The notes beneath the pieces are model-generated. The model saw only the letters and a program-made list of their open reading frames with translations, did no database searches and was not told the DNA's origin. This document shows positions 11,022 to 19,042 of a DNA stretch of 63,223 nucleotides, piece by piece. Numbering within the stretch: the first letter of the stretch is position 1; each line of letters begins with the position of its first letter. This DNA comes from a bacterium (GTDB lineage Bacteria; Elusimicrobiota; Elusimicrobia; UBA1565; UBA9628), in the NCBI GenBank assembly GCA_021782205.1, contig JAJXVH010000012.1, forward strand, positions 1 to 63,223. Direction: 5' to 3'. The position numbers were made by a program, and so were the translations under genes.

Positions 11022-13310
11022 ATGACCTTGCCATTCGAACAACGCGCTCCGACTTTTCGGCTCCTCGTTTTAGAGGGGGTCATCGTTTTCGCCCTCCTTT
11101 TCATGACGCTCCAAACGCTTTTCGGCGTCTGCCGCTTCTCGATTTTCCTGGCGCGCGACCTTGATCGCGCGCGACTTCTCTCCGCGGGCCACCTGATTCT
11201 TTTCGGCCCCGAGGCCTCCGGAGGCGGTCATTTGCCGGGCAGCTTCTATTACTTCCTGCTGGCGGCGCCGTTGCGGCTTGGATTTGGTTGGAAAGCGACC
11301 TGGCAGTTGCAGATCGCGATGATGTCGGGCGCGTATTCGGCCCTTTGGATTTTTTTCCGAAGACGCTTCGGCCTCTTCCCCGCATGCTACGCGCTTTTCT
11401 GCGCGAGCTTCTTCAATTTCGCAACGCTTCTCTACGGCTATAATGCCGGCTACACCCCGCTCTTCACGGTCGCCGCGCTGATTTTGTTATGCCGAGCGTT
11501 TGATTCGGACTGCGAAGGACGCGGCGCGGCGTGGCTGGGTTTTTGCGTGATCTGCGGTCTCGGGATACAACTGCATTACACCTTCCTGCAGGTATTCTTG
11601 TCCGGTGTGATCCTTCAGGCAAGCTCCCCGAGTCTCAAGCTGCGCCCTCTGCCATTAAGGAAATTCTCAGCGGGGTTGCTCTCTTTTCTCTTGATGTTGC
11701 TGCCCTATGCCGTTTGGCTGGCGGGCGCGCGCCTCTCCAGGCCTATTGGACAACAGGTGTTGCCGTTTACTGGCACGCAGGCCGTGAACGTGCGGATTAT
11801 CGCGGCTCATGCGCGCTTTGTTCTCGGTTGGCTTCCCGCCTCCGTGCTGGCGCGCCGCGATCTGGGCCTGATTCCGTTCGAGGCGTTGCTGCCCGCGGCG
11901 GCGGCCATTCTCTTCTGCGCGACACAGCAGCCGGAGCTCGGTGACGAGGCGGATGCGGCGCGCCGTAGCTTGGCCGAGACGTGCGTCAAGGTCTTGGCGG
12001 TCGCGTCCGCCGCGACGCTGTTTTCCTTCGGACTGGCGCTGGCCCTGATGCCGATCCGCTATGCGGATACTCCCAGGCTTTGCCTGGACCTCCTGGCCGG
12101 TGCCGTACTCGCGCGGCATGACGCGCGCTTGAGGCGCGGTGCGTTCTATCCGGTGACGCTTGCGGGCGTTTGCCTGCTCACCGCGGCCTGGCATGGGATT
12201 TTATGGCCGGGCTGGATGCGCGCGCTCGACTTCCGGCAGACCGCCTTCGCGGTGGTCTTGGGAGCGATGCTGGCCCTCGTCGTCTATCTTAATCGCACGG
12301 CTCCGCCATCTTTTACCGAGCTCTTCACGGTACTGCTGGTTCCTTTGGTGCTGTCCTTGGCGGTCCAGGATGCATCCGCGACCTATGCGCGCTATGATTT
12401 CCCGGGCGTGTCCGACTTGGAGGCCATGTCCCGAGAAATCTACGCGCGAACCGGCTGGAGCTATGACGAAGCCAGGGTGAGGATTTTCTATGTGAACGTG
12501 CGCGACGTTCTGACGCCCGCCTATGTTTATCGAGACATCGAGGCGCGGGCGCGGCCGCCTGCGCCGAGGACCGCGGCGGCAAAGTTCGGGGCCGACGGCT
12601 ATTTCGCGGCGTTTCTTGCGGATGATCCGGATGCTGAATCCGCCATTCTGCGCCCGCGTGATTTAGTTTTAAGCCCTGGAATCGTGCCTATGCTGGCGGA
12701 TGCGATCAAGAGAGGCTCCATCCAGCTTGGCACGCCGGCGGCCGCCGGTCGCTTCGTTCTTATCCCATATAAAGTGATGGACACGGAACACCTCCCGCGT
12801 TATTTTCACAACAGCTCCGAGGGCTATGCGTTGGATGCTCTTGCCCCGGGCTTTCCGGAGGCGCCGGGCCAGAGGACCTTCCGATTCCTATTCAACGATT
12901 GCCCTCAGCACGCCGCGGCCTGCGATGTCGCCGCCGATGTGCGTTTGCGCCCGAGAAAGCGCGGTCATTGGAACGTCGATGTCGTCTTCTCGGGGCAGCC
13001 GCTCACGCAGGCCAGCGATGGGGTCAACATGATGTGGCTCGAGACCTTGTCCCATCCGTATTTTTCGGCGGCCTGTCGCGGGCGCGAACGGCGCGTTCTT
13101 CTGGCTGATTCTTTGGGCATTCACCCGTCGCGCTCACGCAACATGAACGGCGATCTTTTGGGGCCGTACGCGCGCTCTTTCGACGTGGATTGCGGCGGTC
13201 CTCCTCAGTTCGTCACCGTCGGCTACGAGTCCGCTACCGCGTTTGTCATGACGCGCGCCCTTGAGCCGCGATTGAAGGCGCGCGCTCTCTCCGCACGGAT
13301 GAACCCGTGA
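11022..13310 (+). CDS. Polytopic membrane protein, GT39/ArnT-like glycosyltransferase candidate
   Basis: A 762-residue protein with roughly 12 to 14 membrane segments in the first 500 residues and a soluble C-terminal part. After the first membrane helix comes a loop with ARDLDRARLL and GGGHLPGSFYYF, resembling the periplasmic acidic loop of lipid-linked sugar transferases (PMT/ArnT type). The C-terminal soluble region has two sections (about residues 560-660 and 670-760) that I cannot place. ATG 11022 is favoured because the membrane domain begins at once; a longer start would add a low-complexity Arg-rich tail. GAGGA lies 16 bases upstream, further than usual. Substrate unknown; a cell-surface sugar transfer role is inference. 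Confidence 0.6.
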   Translation: MTLPFEQRAPTFRLLVLEGVIVFALLFMTLQTLFGVCRFSIFLARDLDRARLLSAGHLILFGPEASGGGHLPGSFYYFLLAAPLRLGFGWKATWQLQIAMMSGAYSALWIFFRRRFGLFPACYALFCASFFNFATLLYGYNAGYTPLFTVAALILLCRAFDSDCEGRGAAWLGFCVICGLGIQLHYTFLQVFLSGVILQASSPSLKLRPLPLRKFSAGLLSFLLMLLPYAVWLAGARLSRPIGQQVLPFTGTQAVNVRIIAAHARFVLGWLPASVLARRDLGLIPFEALLPAAAAILFCATQQPELGDEADAARRSLAETCVKVLAVASAATLFSFGLALALMPIRYADTPRLCLDLLAGAVLARHDARLRRGAFYPVTLAGVCLLTAAWHGILWPGWMRALDFRQTAFAVVLGAMLALVVYLNRTAPPSFTELFTVLLVPLVLSLAVQDASATYARYDFPGVSDLEAMSREIYARTGWSYDEARVRIFYVNVRDVLTPAYVYRDIEARARPPAPRTAAAKFGADGYFAAFLADDPDAESAILRPRDLVLSPGIVPMLADAIKRGSIQLGTPAAAGRFVLIPYKVMDTEHLPRYFHNSSEGYALDALAPGFPEAPGQRTFRFLFNDCPQHAAACDVAADVRLRPRKRGHWNVDVVFSGQPLTQASDGVNMMWLETLSHPYFSAACRGRERRVLLADSLGIHPSRSRNMNGDLLGPYARSFDVDCGGPPQFVTVGYESATAFVMTRALEPRLKARALSARMNP

Positions 13311-13518
13311 CCTCGGTACCGTACGGTCGCTCGCAAGGGCAGAGCGCGTCGCGTGGGAGTCGCCCCGGCAGGCGTGTCGCCTCAAAAGGCTCGATGCTCC
13401 GCTCTTGGCGGGCGAAGGATATCACCACGTGCATCTGATCTCGTTCGTGTTTGCCTGCGTGTCGAGCGCGCTGCGCGAGGGGACGGCACACGGAAGGGGG
13501 GTCCGTTCTCGCTCACGT
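13311..13518 (+). other. Intergenic region before the binding-protein gene
   Basis: About 200 bases without a confident gene. It holds a 10-base palindrome ACCGTACGGT at 13318-13327 and a purine-rich stretch (GGAAGGGGGG) near 13490-13499. No convincing promoter or terminator is visible. Confidence 0.3.
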
Positions 13519-14652
13519 GTGAGATGCCTGCGCTGGCGTCTTGCGGCCGTAATCGTAACGGGATTTGGCTCGGTTTGCGCCGTCGATGCGGCGCAGGCCC
13601 CGAGGATCAGCACGGACGTCGTTCGCATCGGCTATTTCCACGGCGGACGCACGGCGGTGTTCTATCGAACCTGGGTCTACGGTCAATTCGCGCGGGACGG
13701 CGTCGACATGGAGCTTGTCACCAGGAATAAGGGGCGCCGTCGTTATGGACCGATGCTGGATTTGACGGCGCCTGCAAATAGGAGGATTCGCCTCGATGCC
13801 GGGCTCACGGGCATAGGAAAAGCAACGGGCCGTGAACTCCTTCAGTTGCTCGTGGACGGAAGGATTGACGGAGCGACCATCGGGGAGACGGCGTTCATTT
13901 TGGCGGCCGCCAAGGGGCTGCCCATCGTGGCCGTCGCGGAATTAGGCCACGATGCTGAAAAAAACCCGGCGCACGCCCTCGTGCTGCGTCGAGGGATAGT
14001 CTTGGACGGGCCAGATTCGCTGCGCGGCCTGCGGTTGGCGGCCCGGCGTTCCTCGGGTGGCGATGCGATCGTGCTTCAGGAATACATGTCTCAGGTGGGG
14101 CTCGATCCCACGCGCGATGTGATAATCAGATCCGACGTCTCCGAAGAGAACATGACCCGCATGATCGCGCGCGGCGAAATTGACGGTGCGTACGCGCACT
14201 TAAACGCGGTGCGGGATTGGATTCAAGATCGGCGTTACCCGGTCTATATTGCTCGTAGGCTGGACTGGATCAATCCCGAAATGAGCCAGGGTCTTCTGGT
14301 ATTTTCTCGAAAATATATAAAACAAAATGGGCCCATCGTGCGAAAAATTATCGCGGCATACATGAAGCGCATCGCGACCGAAAATGAAATGAGTTCCATA
14401 GAGCGAAGAAGAAGTGATGCCCGGGGACTCCAAATAGAAATCGATTACCAGGGGATGCATTATCCTCAATGCGATCGGATGCCCCGCGTTCGATCGGGGT
14501 TGCTATATCAATGGGAGCGGCTCATGATCAAGCATGGCGCGTTGAATCGGAGAGTCGACCTCGCGCCTTATATCGACGGCACGTATCTCGAGAGCCCTCC
14601 GGCGCAACGAAACAGCTTGCTTCCTCGGCCGAAGGCCAACATTTCGTTCTAG
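13519..14652 (+). CDS. NMT1/SsuA-type periplasmic substrate-binding protein
   Basis: Starting at GTG 13519, the protein (377 residues) opens with an Arg-rich n-region and hydrophobic core ending VDAAQA, a good Sec signal peptide. The mature part looks like the NMT1/THI5-like branch of ABC-transporter binding proteins (TauA, SsuA, ThiY): VVRIGYFHGGRTAVFYRTW, DGRIDGATIGETAFILAAAKGLPIVAVAEL, DSLRGLRLAARRSSGGDAIVLQEYMSQVGLD, and MIARGEIDGAYAHL. An upstream ATG at 13405 in frame would give 415 residues but hides the signal peptide behind 38 residues. No permease or ATPase gene is in the window, so it is an orphan or works with a transporter encoded elsewhere. It may supply a small ligand to the operon that follows. 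Ligand unknown. Confidence 0.7.
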   Translation: MRCLRWRLAAVIVTGFGSVCAVDAAQAPRISTDVVRIGYFHGGRTAVFYRTWVYGQFARDGVDMELVTRNKGRRRYGPMLDLTAPANRRIRLDAGLTGIGKATGRELLQLLVDGRIDGATIGETAFILAAAKGLPIVAVAELGHDAEKNPAHALVLRRGIVLDGPDSLRGLRLAARRSSGGDAIVLQEYMSQVGLDPTRDVIIRSDVSEENMTRMIARGEIDGAYAHLNAVRDWIQDRRYPVYIARRLDWINPEMSQGLLVFSRKYIKQNGPIVRKIIAAYMKRIATENEMSSIERRRSDARGLQIEIDYQGMHYPQCDRMPRVRSGLLYQWERLMIKHGALNRRVDLAPYIDGTYLESPPAQRNSLLPRPKANISF

Positions 14653-14686
14653 GGGCCAATGACGCTAAAGAGGGCCGTGTGGCGGC

Positions 14687-14705
14687 TATAGTGTTGCATC
14701 ATAGG
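14687..14705 (+). promoter_or_regulatory. Possible promoter before the Cys-rich protein and hxs operon
   Basis: TATAGT at 14687-14692 could be a -10. The overlapping TGTTGCATCATAGG (14692-14705) resembles the motif found in the two divergent promoter regions at 4.2 and 32.7 kb. No clear -35. Confidence 0.3.
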
Positions 14706-14748
14706 TGCGACGGTGTTGCCGTTGTGTGGAGCTCAGGGAAAGATTATT

Positions 14749-15672
14749 GTGAAAATCCAGCATATTGCGGCAATATTGTTGTCCGCGTCATGGTCGGCGG
14801 CGCAATCCACTCCTCCCTCCACGCGCACCAAGACGACGAATGTGTCGGCGGACTCCTCCGCCATTCTCGCCGCGGACGATGGTTGCCGCGCCGGGCATTC
14901 GATGCTCCTGAGCATTGCTCAGCGTCCAGCGGCCCCGGCTGATCCGTTGAAGAAGCTCATCAGCACGGCGGTGTGGGAAAACGTTGGATTCTATCAGGCC
15001 TGCCGTGCGACCGCATCCCATTTAGACGAAAGCAAGCTGTGTTCGGAACTGGGTGGGATGCCCGAGAGCGCGCGAGAGTGCCGAGAGATTGCGGGCTTTA
15101 CGAACATGGTCTGGGCCGAATTTCGCGGAGGCGACGCTCAGGCGGCTTGTCTGCGCTATACCCTGCGCGGTGAATCGGATGCGCGCGGGGGCGGCAAGCG
15201 GGCCAGTCGTGCATTTCATGAAAAGAGATGCGGGGTCTTGGTGGCCGCGCTCAAAGAGGGCCGGGGCGCTTCCGTGTGCAACGAGCTCTTATCAAAGAAC
15301 CTAATCCCGCAACGCAGTGCCGTGCAATGTCCTCTGTGGCTTTCCTACTGGGCCGGAAGCGCGCGCGTTTGCGAGGAAAGATTGCCCGTTGCCCTTCGGA
15401 GCAGCTGTCGGATGAAAGCGGAATTTCTTTCCGCTGTGCAGTCTCGCAACACGGCTGATTGCCTTGCCTCGCCGTTATGTACCGCGATGTCTGGAAGCGC
15501 GGTTGGTTCTTGTTCACCGTACCTGAGCAGTGCGGAAAAAAACTTTTGCGCTGAAGTGGCGCACGCGGCGGATGCAATTAGAAGGCAGTTCAAAAAAAAG
15601 CAGCCGATGAATAATATCGGACCAGCTCTGCAGAAGACGATGAAGGCGATCGATAAGAAGAAAAGTCCGTAG
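14749..15672 (+). CDS. Secreted Cys-rich protein of unknown function
   Basis: Start GTG 14749 is supported by AGGGAAAG about seven bases upstream and gives a short signal peptide (KIQHIAAILLSASWSAAQ). The mature protein of about 290 residues contains 14 cysteines, an even number, spread along the chain (for example KLCSEL, ARECREI, QAACLRY, KRCGVL, SVCNEL, QCPLW, RVCEERL, NFCAEV), which suggests disulfides in the periplasm or outside. The last 30 residues are Lys-rich. I recognise no domain. It lies 26 bases before hxsD on the same strand, so it may be the first gene of the operon and act on, hold or export the modified peptide. That role is inference. Confidence 0.6.
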   Translation: MKIQHIAAILLSASWSAAQSTPPSTRTKTTNVSADSSAILAADDGCRAGHSMLLSIAQRPAAPADPLKKLISTAVWENVGFYQACRATASHLDESKLCSELGGMPESARECREIAGFTNMVWAEFRGGDAQAACLRYTLRGESDARGGGKRASRAFHEKRCGVLVAALKEGRGASVCNELLSKNLIPQRSAVQCPLWLSYWAGSARVCEERLPVALRSSCRMKAEFLSAVQSRNTADCLASPLCTAMSGSAVGSCSPYLSSAEKNFCAEVAHAADAIRRQFKKKQPMNNIGPALQKTMKAIDKKKSP

Positions 15673-15698
15673 GGATTCGCCTGCGGCAGGAGAAGCAA

Positions 15699-16250
15699 GT
15701 GAGCGCCAAGTCCATCATGGAACTGAACGTGGACGCACGGCTCTATCCGCTGGAGGCCGTACAGGCGGCTGCGTATACATTCACGGACAGGGTGTTCGTC
15801 AAGATCGCTATTCGCGGCGAAAACGCGTTCACGGTCCGGCTGACGCCGAAGGAGGACTGCGCCGCTCCCCATCTTCTTCCGGACCTTTTTGAAAACGAAC
15901 TTCTGCATGAGGCGTTGCGGCTCAAGATTTCACGTGCGAACCAAAAAATACGCGAGTATGTCGTGACAAAAGCACTCGTCAGCGCCCAGGCGCCTGCTTC
16001 GGCGCCTGCGGCAGCGAGCGAGGGCTGTCCGGAGTGCCCGCCCCAAGCGGAGAATCCGCCGCTCGATCCCGCGCTTGAGAGGGATATCGCGACGCTGCTT
16101 ACGGAGATTGAAAACGCAGGAGCGCCTGGCGCGGATCCTCTCGGCGTGGCTGTTTCCTGGGAGGAGAAATACGAGGAGAAGGCGGCCGCTGTCGCGCCGG
16201 TTCAGCACAAGAGCGCGCGCAAAACCGGTCGGAAGGCGAGGTCCGCGTGA
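15699..16250 (+). CDS. hxsD: His-Xaa-Ser system protein HxsD, with a C-terminal extension
   Basis: The first 95 residues match the small HxsD family that accompanies His-Xaa-Ser peptides: ELNVDARLYPLEAVQAAAY, FVKIAIRGENAFTVRL, then FENELLHEALRLKISRANQ. Its biochemical role is not known to me; it may be a peptide-binding or assembly factor. Usual members are near 100 residues, so the last 85 or so are extra: a linker, a CPECPP motif, and an acidic to basic tail ending in KTGRKARSA. The GTG start has AGGAG six bases upstream. The end overlaps hxsB by four bases. Confidence 0.75.
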   Translation: MSAKSIMELNVDARLYPLEAVQAAAYTFTDRVFVKIAIRGENAFTVRLTPKEDCAAPHLLPDLFENELLHEALRLKISRANQKIREYVVTKALVSAQAPASAPAAASEGCPECPPQAENPPLDPALERDIATLLTEIENAGAPGADPLGVAVSWEEKYEEKAAAVAPVQHKSARKTGRKARSA

Positions 16251-17719
16251 CCCTCTCGTCCGGCGTCGTCGATCCTGCGCGCTACGACGCGGCGCGCGGC
16301 GGATTCCTGCGCTTTCGACGGCACGGGGCCGGTTATCTCATTACGAACGATTTCGGTCGCTACGCGTTTCTAACCGAGACGGAATTCTCGGCTCTTATCG
16401 AAGGGACTCTTGACGAAGCGGGCCCTTTATATCGTCGCTTATGCGAAGAGGGGTTCATCCGCGACCGGATGGATTTTGAGAAATTAGCGGCCATCTGGAG
16501 AAAGCGCAATCTCTTTCTGTGGCAGGGGCCGAATTTGCATGTGGTGGTGACGACGTTGCGTTGCAATCATCGTTGCCTTTACTGTCAGGCGAATTCGGTC
16601 GATATGAAGAGTCACGAGTGTGACATGAGCCTGGAGACCGCGGCTAAAACCGTGGAGCGAATATTTGAAACGCCCAGCCCGACGGTTACCATCGAGTTTC
16701 AGGGCGGCGAGCCGCTGGCGAACTGGCCGGTTGTCGAATTCATCGTCGACCGCGCGCGGGAAAAGGCCCGTGAGACCGGTAAAGCCGTGTGGCTTAACCT
16801 CGTCTCCAACCTGAGCCTGCTCGATGATGCGAAGTTGGCATTCTTGCTTAAGAACAACGTGAGCGTCTGCACGTCGCTGGATGGTCCGGCCGATCTTCAT
16901 AATCGCAATAGATTGTTCGCAGGCGGCGATAGTCACGCCGAGACGGTGCGCTGGTTCCGTAAGATTCACGTGAAGACCGAGGGGAAGGCGTCCCGCATCG
17001 AGGCCTTGCTGACGGTCACCCGATTCTCTCTATCGCGGCATAAGGACATTGTCGACGAGTACGTCCGTCTCGGCTCGCGGGGAGCGTTTCTTAGGAGCTT
17101 GAGCCCGCTGGGCATGGCGGGCGAGTTGTGGGAAAAAATTGGTTATAGCGCCGATGATTTTCTGAATTTTTACAGGCAGGCTTTCGATTACATCCTGGAA
17201 GTCAACAAGCACAAGCTGTTCGTCGAGCAGACGGCACGCATCTTCCTGGCGAAGATACTGACCGACGAGGATCCGAATTTTCTTGACCTGCGTTCGCCGT
17301 GCGGCGCGGGCGTGGGGCAGATCGCCTACAATTACGACGGCGGGGTCTATACATGTGACGAGGGCCGGATGTACTCCCGCATGGGCGACGAGTCGTTTAA
17401 GATCGGCAGCGTGCATGAGGGCACCTACCGTGAAAGCGTCGAGCATCCGGCGGTCCGTGCGCTCTCAGTGGCTTCCTGCTTAGACAATCAGGTCGATTGT
17501 TCGCGCTGCGCGTATAAGCCCTATTGTGGCGTCTGCCCCATCCAATGCTACGCCGAGCAGGGCGATATCATGGGTCGCATGCCGACCAACAGCCGGTGCC
17601 GCATTCATAAGGGTATTCTCGACCACCTGTTTGAAAAACTGCGGGACCCTGAAAACGAGAAGATATTTCGTGAGTGGCTACGGCCGAGAGAAGAGCCCAG
17701 CGCCTATCAGAGGCTGTAG
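16247..17719 (+). CDS. hxsB: His-Xaa-Ser system radical SAM maturase HxsB
   Basis: A 490-residue radical SAM/SPASM protein. The N-terminal 90 residues (FRRHGAGYLITNDFGRYAFL) look like a peptide-recognition segment of the HxsB family. The radical SAM cluster site is C106, C110, C113 (LRCNHRCLYC), followed by FQGGEPLANW. The C-terminal SPASM region has the expected cysteine series (PCGAGVGQ, YTCDEG, DCSRCAYKPYCGVCPIQC, SRCRIH) for two auxiliary [4Fe-4S] clusters. Family knowledge assigns it to modification of HxsA; the chemistry is not deduced here. It overlaps hxsD and lies 20 bases before hxsA. Confidence 0.85.
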   Translation: MTLSSGVVDPARYDAARGGFLRFRRHGAGYLITNDFGRYAFLTETEFSALIEGTLDEAGPLYRRLCEEGFIRDRMDFEKLAAIWRKRNLFLWQGPNLHVVVTTLRCNHRCLYCQANSVDMKSHECDMSLETAAKTVERIFETPSPTVTIEFQGGEPLANWPVVEFIVDRAREKARETGKAVWLNLVSNLSLLDDAKLAFLLKNNVSVCTSLDGPADLHNRNRLFAGGDSHAETVRWFRKIHVKTEGKASRIEALLTVTRFSLSRHKDIVDEYVRLGSRGAFLRSLSPLGMAGELWEKIGYSADDFLNFYRQAFDYILEVNKHKLFVEQTARIFLAKILTDEDPNFLDLRSPCGAGVGQIAYNYDGGVYTCDEGRMYSRMGDESFKIGSVHEGTYRESVEHPAVRALSVASCLDNQVDCSRCAYKPYCGVCPIQCYAEQGDIMGRMPTNSRCRIHKGILDHLFEKLRDPENEKIFREWLRPREEPSAYQRL

Positions 17720-17739
17720 GCGCGCGGCAGGGGGAGCGT

Positions 17740-18057
17740 TTGAGCAAAAATAAAAAGGGCTTGATACCGAAGGTGAAAAAAGACCTCGCGCGATTTCTCA
17801 CGAGCGAGGAGGGGCAGATTCTTAAAAAAGATGTCCTGAAAGCCGCGACGGTGCTGGGAATATTGGGGGCCGCGATGCTTCATACGGAGGACTTGTTGGC
17901 TCAGGCCCAACACACCAACGCCATTCATAATTCAGGAGGCTCCGTGCCCATGCATGTCAGCCACAGTTCGCACGCGAGCCACGGTTCGCACGGCTCCCAC
18001 GGCAGCCACGGCTCCCACGGCTCTCATGGCAGCCATGGCAGCCATGGGTCCTACTAG
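17740..18057 (+). CDS. hxsA: His-Xaa-Ser repeat peptide HxsA (RiPP precursor candidate)
   Basis: A 105-residue peptide starting at TTG 17740 with GGGGGAG five bases upstream. The leader is Lys-rich (SKNKKGLIPKVKKDLARF), followed by a hydrophobic stretch (LKAATVLGILGAAML), a linker, and a C-terminal tail of eleven triplets: HVS, HSS, HAS and eight HGS, then a final Tyr. Such tails define the His-Xaa-Ser family, whose members are thought to be modified by radical SAM proteins HxsB and HxsC. Serine codons within the repeats vary (AGT, TCG, TCC, AGC, TCT), so the repeat is kept for the protein, not as recent DNA slippage. The hydrophobic stretch could hold it at the membrane. The tail could bind metals; that is inference. 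Confidence 0.85.
   Translation: MSKNKKGLIPKVKKDLARFLTSEEGQILKKDVLKAATVLGILGAAMLHTEDLLAQAQHTNAIHNSGGSVPMHVSHSSHASHGSHGSHGSHGSHGSHGSHGSHGSY
17957..18052 (+). repeat. Tandem 9-base coding repeat for His-Xaa-Ser
   Basis: Eleven 9-base units of the form CAY-NNN-(AGY/TCN) encode the His-Xaa-Ser tail of hxsA. The first three units differ in the middle codon (GTC, AGT, GCG), the other eight encode Gly. Third positions differ between units. Confidence 0.9.
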
Positions 18058-19042
18058 GAGACGTCTTGCTGGGCCGCCCGAGCCACGTGTTGAAAGTCAT
18101 GAAATAATCTCCGGCACCGAGATCCTTCTTCGCACGACCACCGAATGCAACCAGCGTTGCCATTTTTGTTTCCTGCCCCCGGTCCGGCGGAGCTTTGCTT
18201 GGGAAGACATCCTGGGGGCGCTGCGTGAGGTTGCCCGTCGTCCCCAGCCTCCCAAGATTTTGACTCTCTCCGGCGGAGAGCCCACCGCGGATTCGCGTCT
18301 GCCGCGGATATTGACGGCGGCACGCCGCCTCGGCATCCGTCGCTTCGTTCTTCAGACCAACGCCGTCCGGCTGTCCGACGCCAGTTTGCTGGGTCGATTA
18401 AATCGCCTCGGTGTGGAAGGCTATGTCGTTTCATTCCATTCCCATAAGCCAGCGCGTTACGACGAGATAACGAGGAGCCGCGGACAATATTCGCGCGCGG
18501 TCGCAGGGATACGGCGCTTGATCCGTGGTCGATGCCGACTTACGATCAACGTGGTCGTCAACGCGCGGAACTATGAGGACCTGCCTGAATTGGTGGCATT
18601 TCTCGCGCGCCAAGGCGCTGGGAAGAACCGCGCGAAAGAACTCGACGTGTATTTCTCGATGATCAACGAAGCCGGCCATCAGCTCGCGCCGGACTGGGCG
18701 GTCGGCTTAGAGCGCGTCTCGGCGCCGCTACGCCGAGCGCTGGAGGTGTGCGATCAAGCGGGCATCCGTGTGGCTAAGTTCGTCGGCGGCAGCTGCTTTC
18801 CCGTCTGCCTGACGGCTCATCCCGAGCGCTACGCGTGTGAGCGCGCGTTGTCCCAGGAGCGGGTGCGCTACGCGGTGGCCTTCAGCGGTGCGTCCGGCGC
18901 GATCGGGCGCGCCAAACACCCGGACTGCCGCGATTGCGCTTACGATTCTCGCTGCCTCGGAGTTCCCGCGTCGTACGCAACGCATTACGGCGTGGCGGCG
19001 CTGCGCGTGGTGAAAATGAGTCCCTTATGCGCAACAACATAG
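18044..19042 (+). CDS. hxsC: His-Xaa-Ser system radical SAM maturase HxsC-like
   Basis: A radical SAM protein of 332 residues whose ATG lies inside the last codons of hxsA (14-base overlap), so expression is coupled. The cluster site is C35, C39, C42 (TECNQRCHFCFLPP), followed by LSGGEPTADS. A motif SFHSHKPARYDEITRSRGQYSRAVAGIRRL region places it with four other radical SAM genes downstream in this operon. The C-terminus has two Cys groups (GSCFPVCL and CRDCAYDSRC). By position between hxsA and the nitrogenase-like genes I assign it as HxsC, but it could be an ordinary paralog of the downstream radical SAM genes. The end overlaps the NifH-like gene by 16 bases. Confidence 0.7.
   Translation: MGPTRRRLAGPPEPRVESHEIISGTEILLRTTTECNQRCHFCFLPPVRRSFAWEDILGALREVARRPQPPKILTLSGGEPTADSRLPRILTAARRLGIRRFVLQTNAVRLSDASLLGRLNRLGVEGYVVSFHSHKPARYDEITRSRGQYSRAVAGIRRLIRGRCRLTINVVVNARNYEDLPELVAFLARQGAGKNRAKELDVYFSMINEAGHQLAPDWAVGLERVSAPLRRALEVCDQAGIRVAKFVGGSCFPVCLTAHPERYACERALSQERVRYAVAFSGASGAIGRAKHPDCRDCAYDSRCLGVPASYATHYGVAALRVVKMSPLCATT

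Noticed and set aside
10497-11042. Intact minus-strand gene of 181 codons
   Set aside because: Only part resembles a B12-domain protein, the rest follows in another frame, and the radical SAM cysteines are lost; better called a pseudogene.
17957-18052. CRISPR-like or satellite repeat
   Set aside because: The 9-base units are in frame, encode His-Xaa-Ser and vary at synonymous positions; there are no spacers.
17740-18057. Prepilin-type cleavage site in HxsA for the A24 peptidase
   Set aside because: A Gly is present before the hydrophobic stretch, but the +5 Glu is absent and charged residues (KKD) follow, so the match is too weak to claim.
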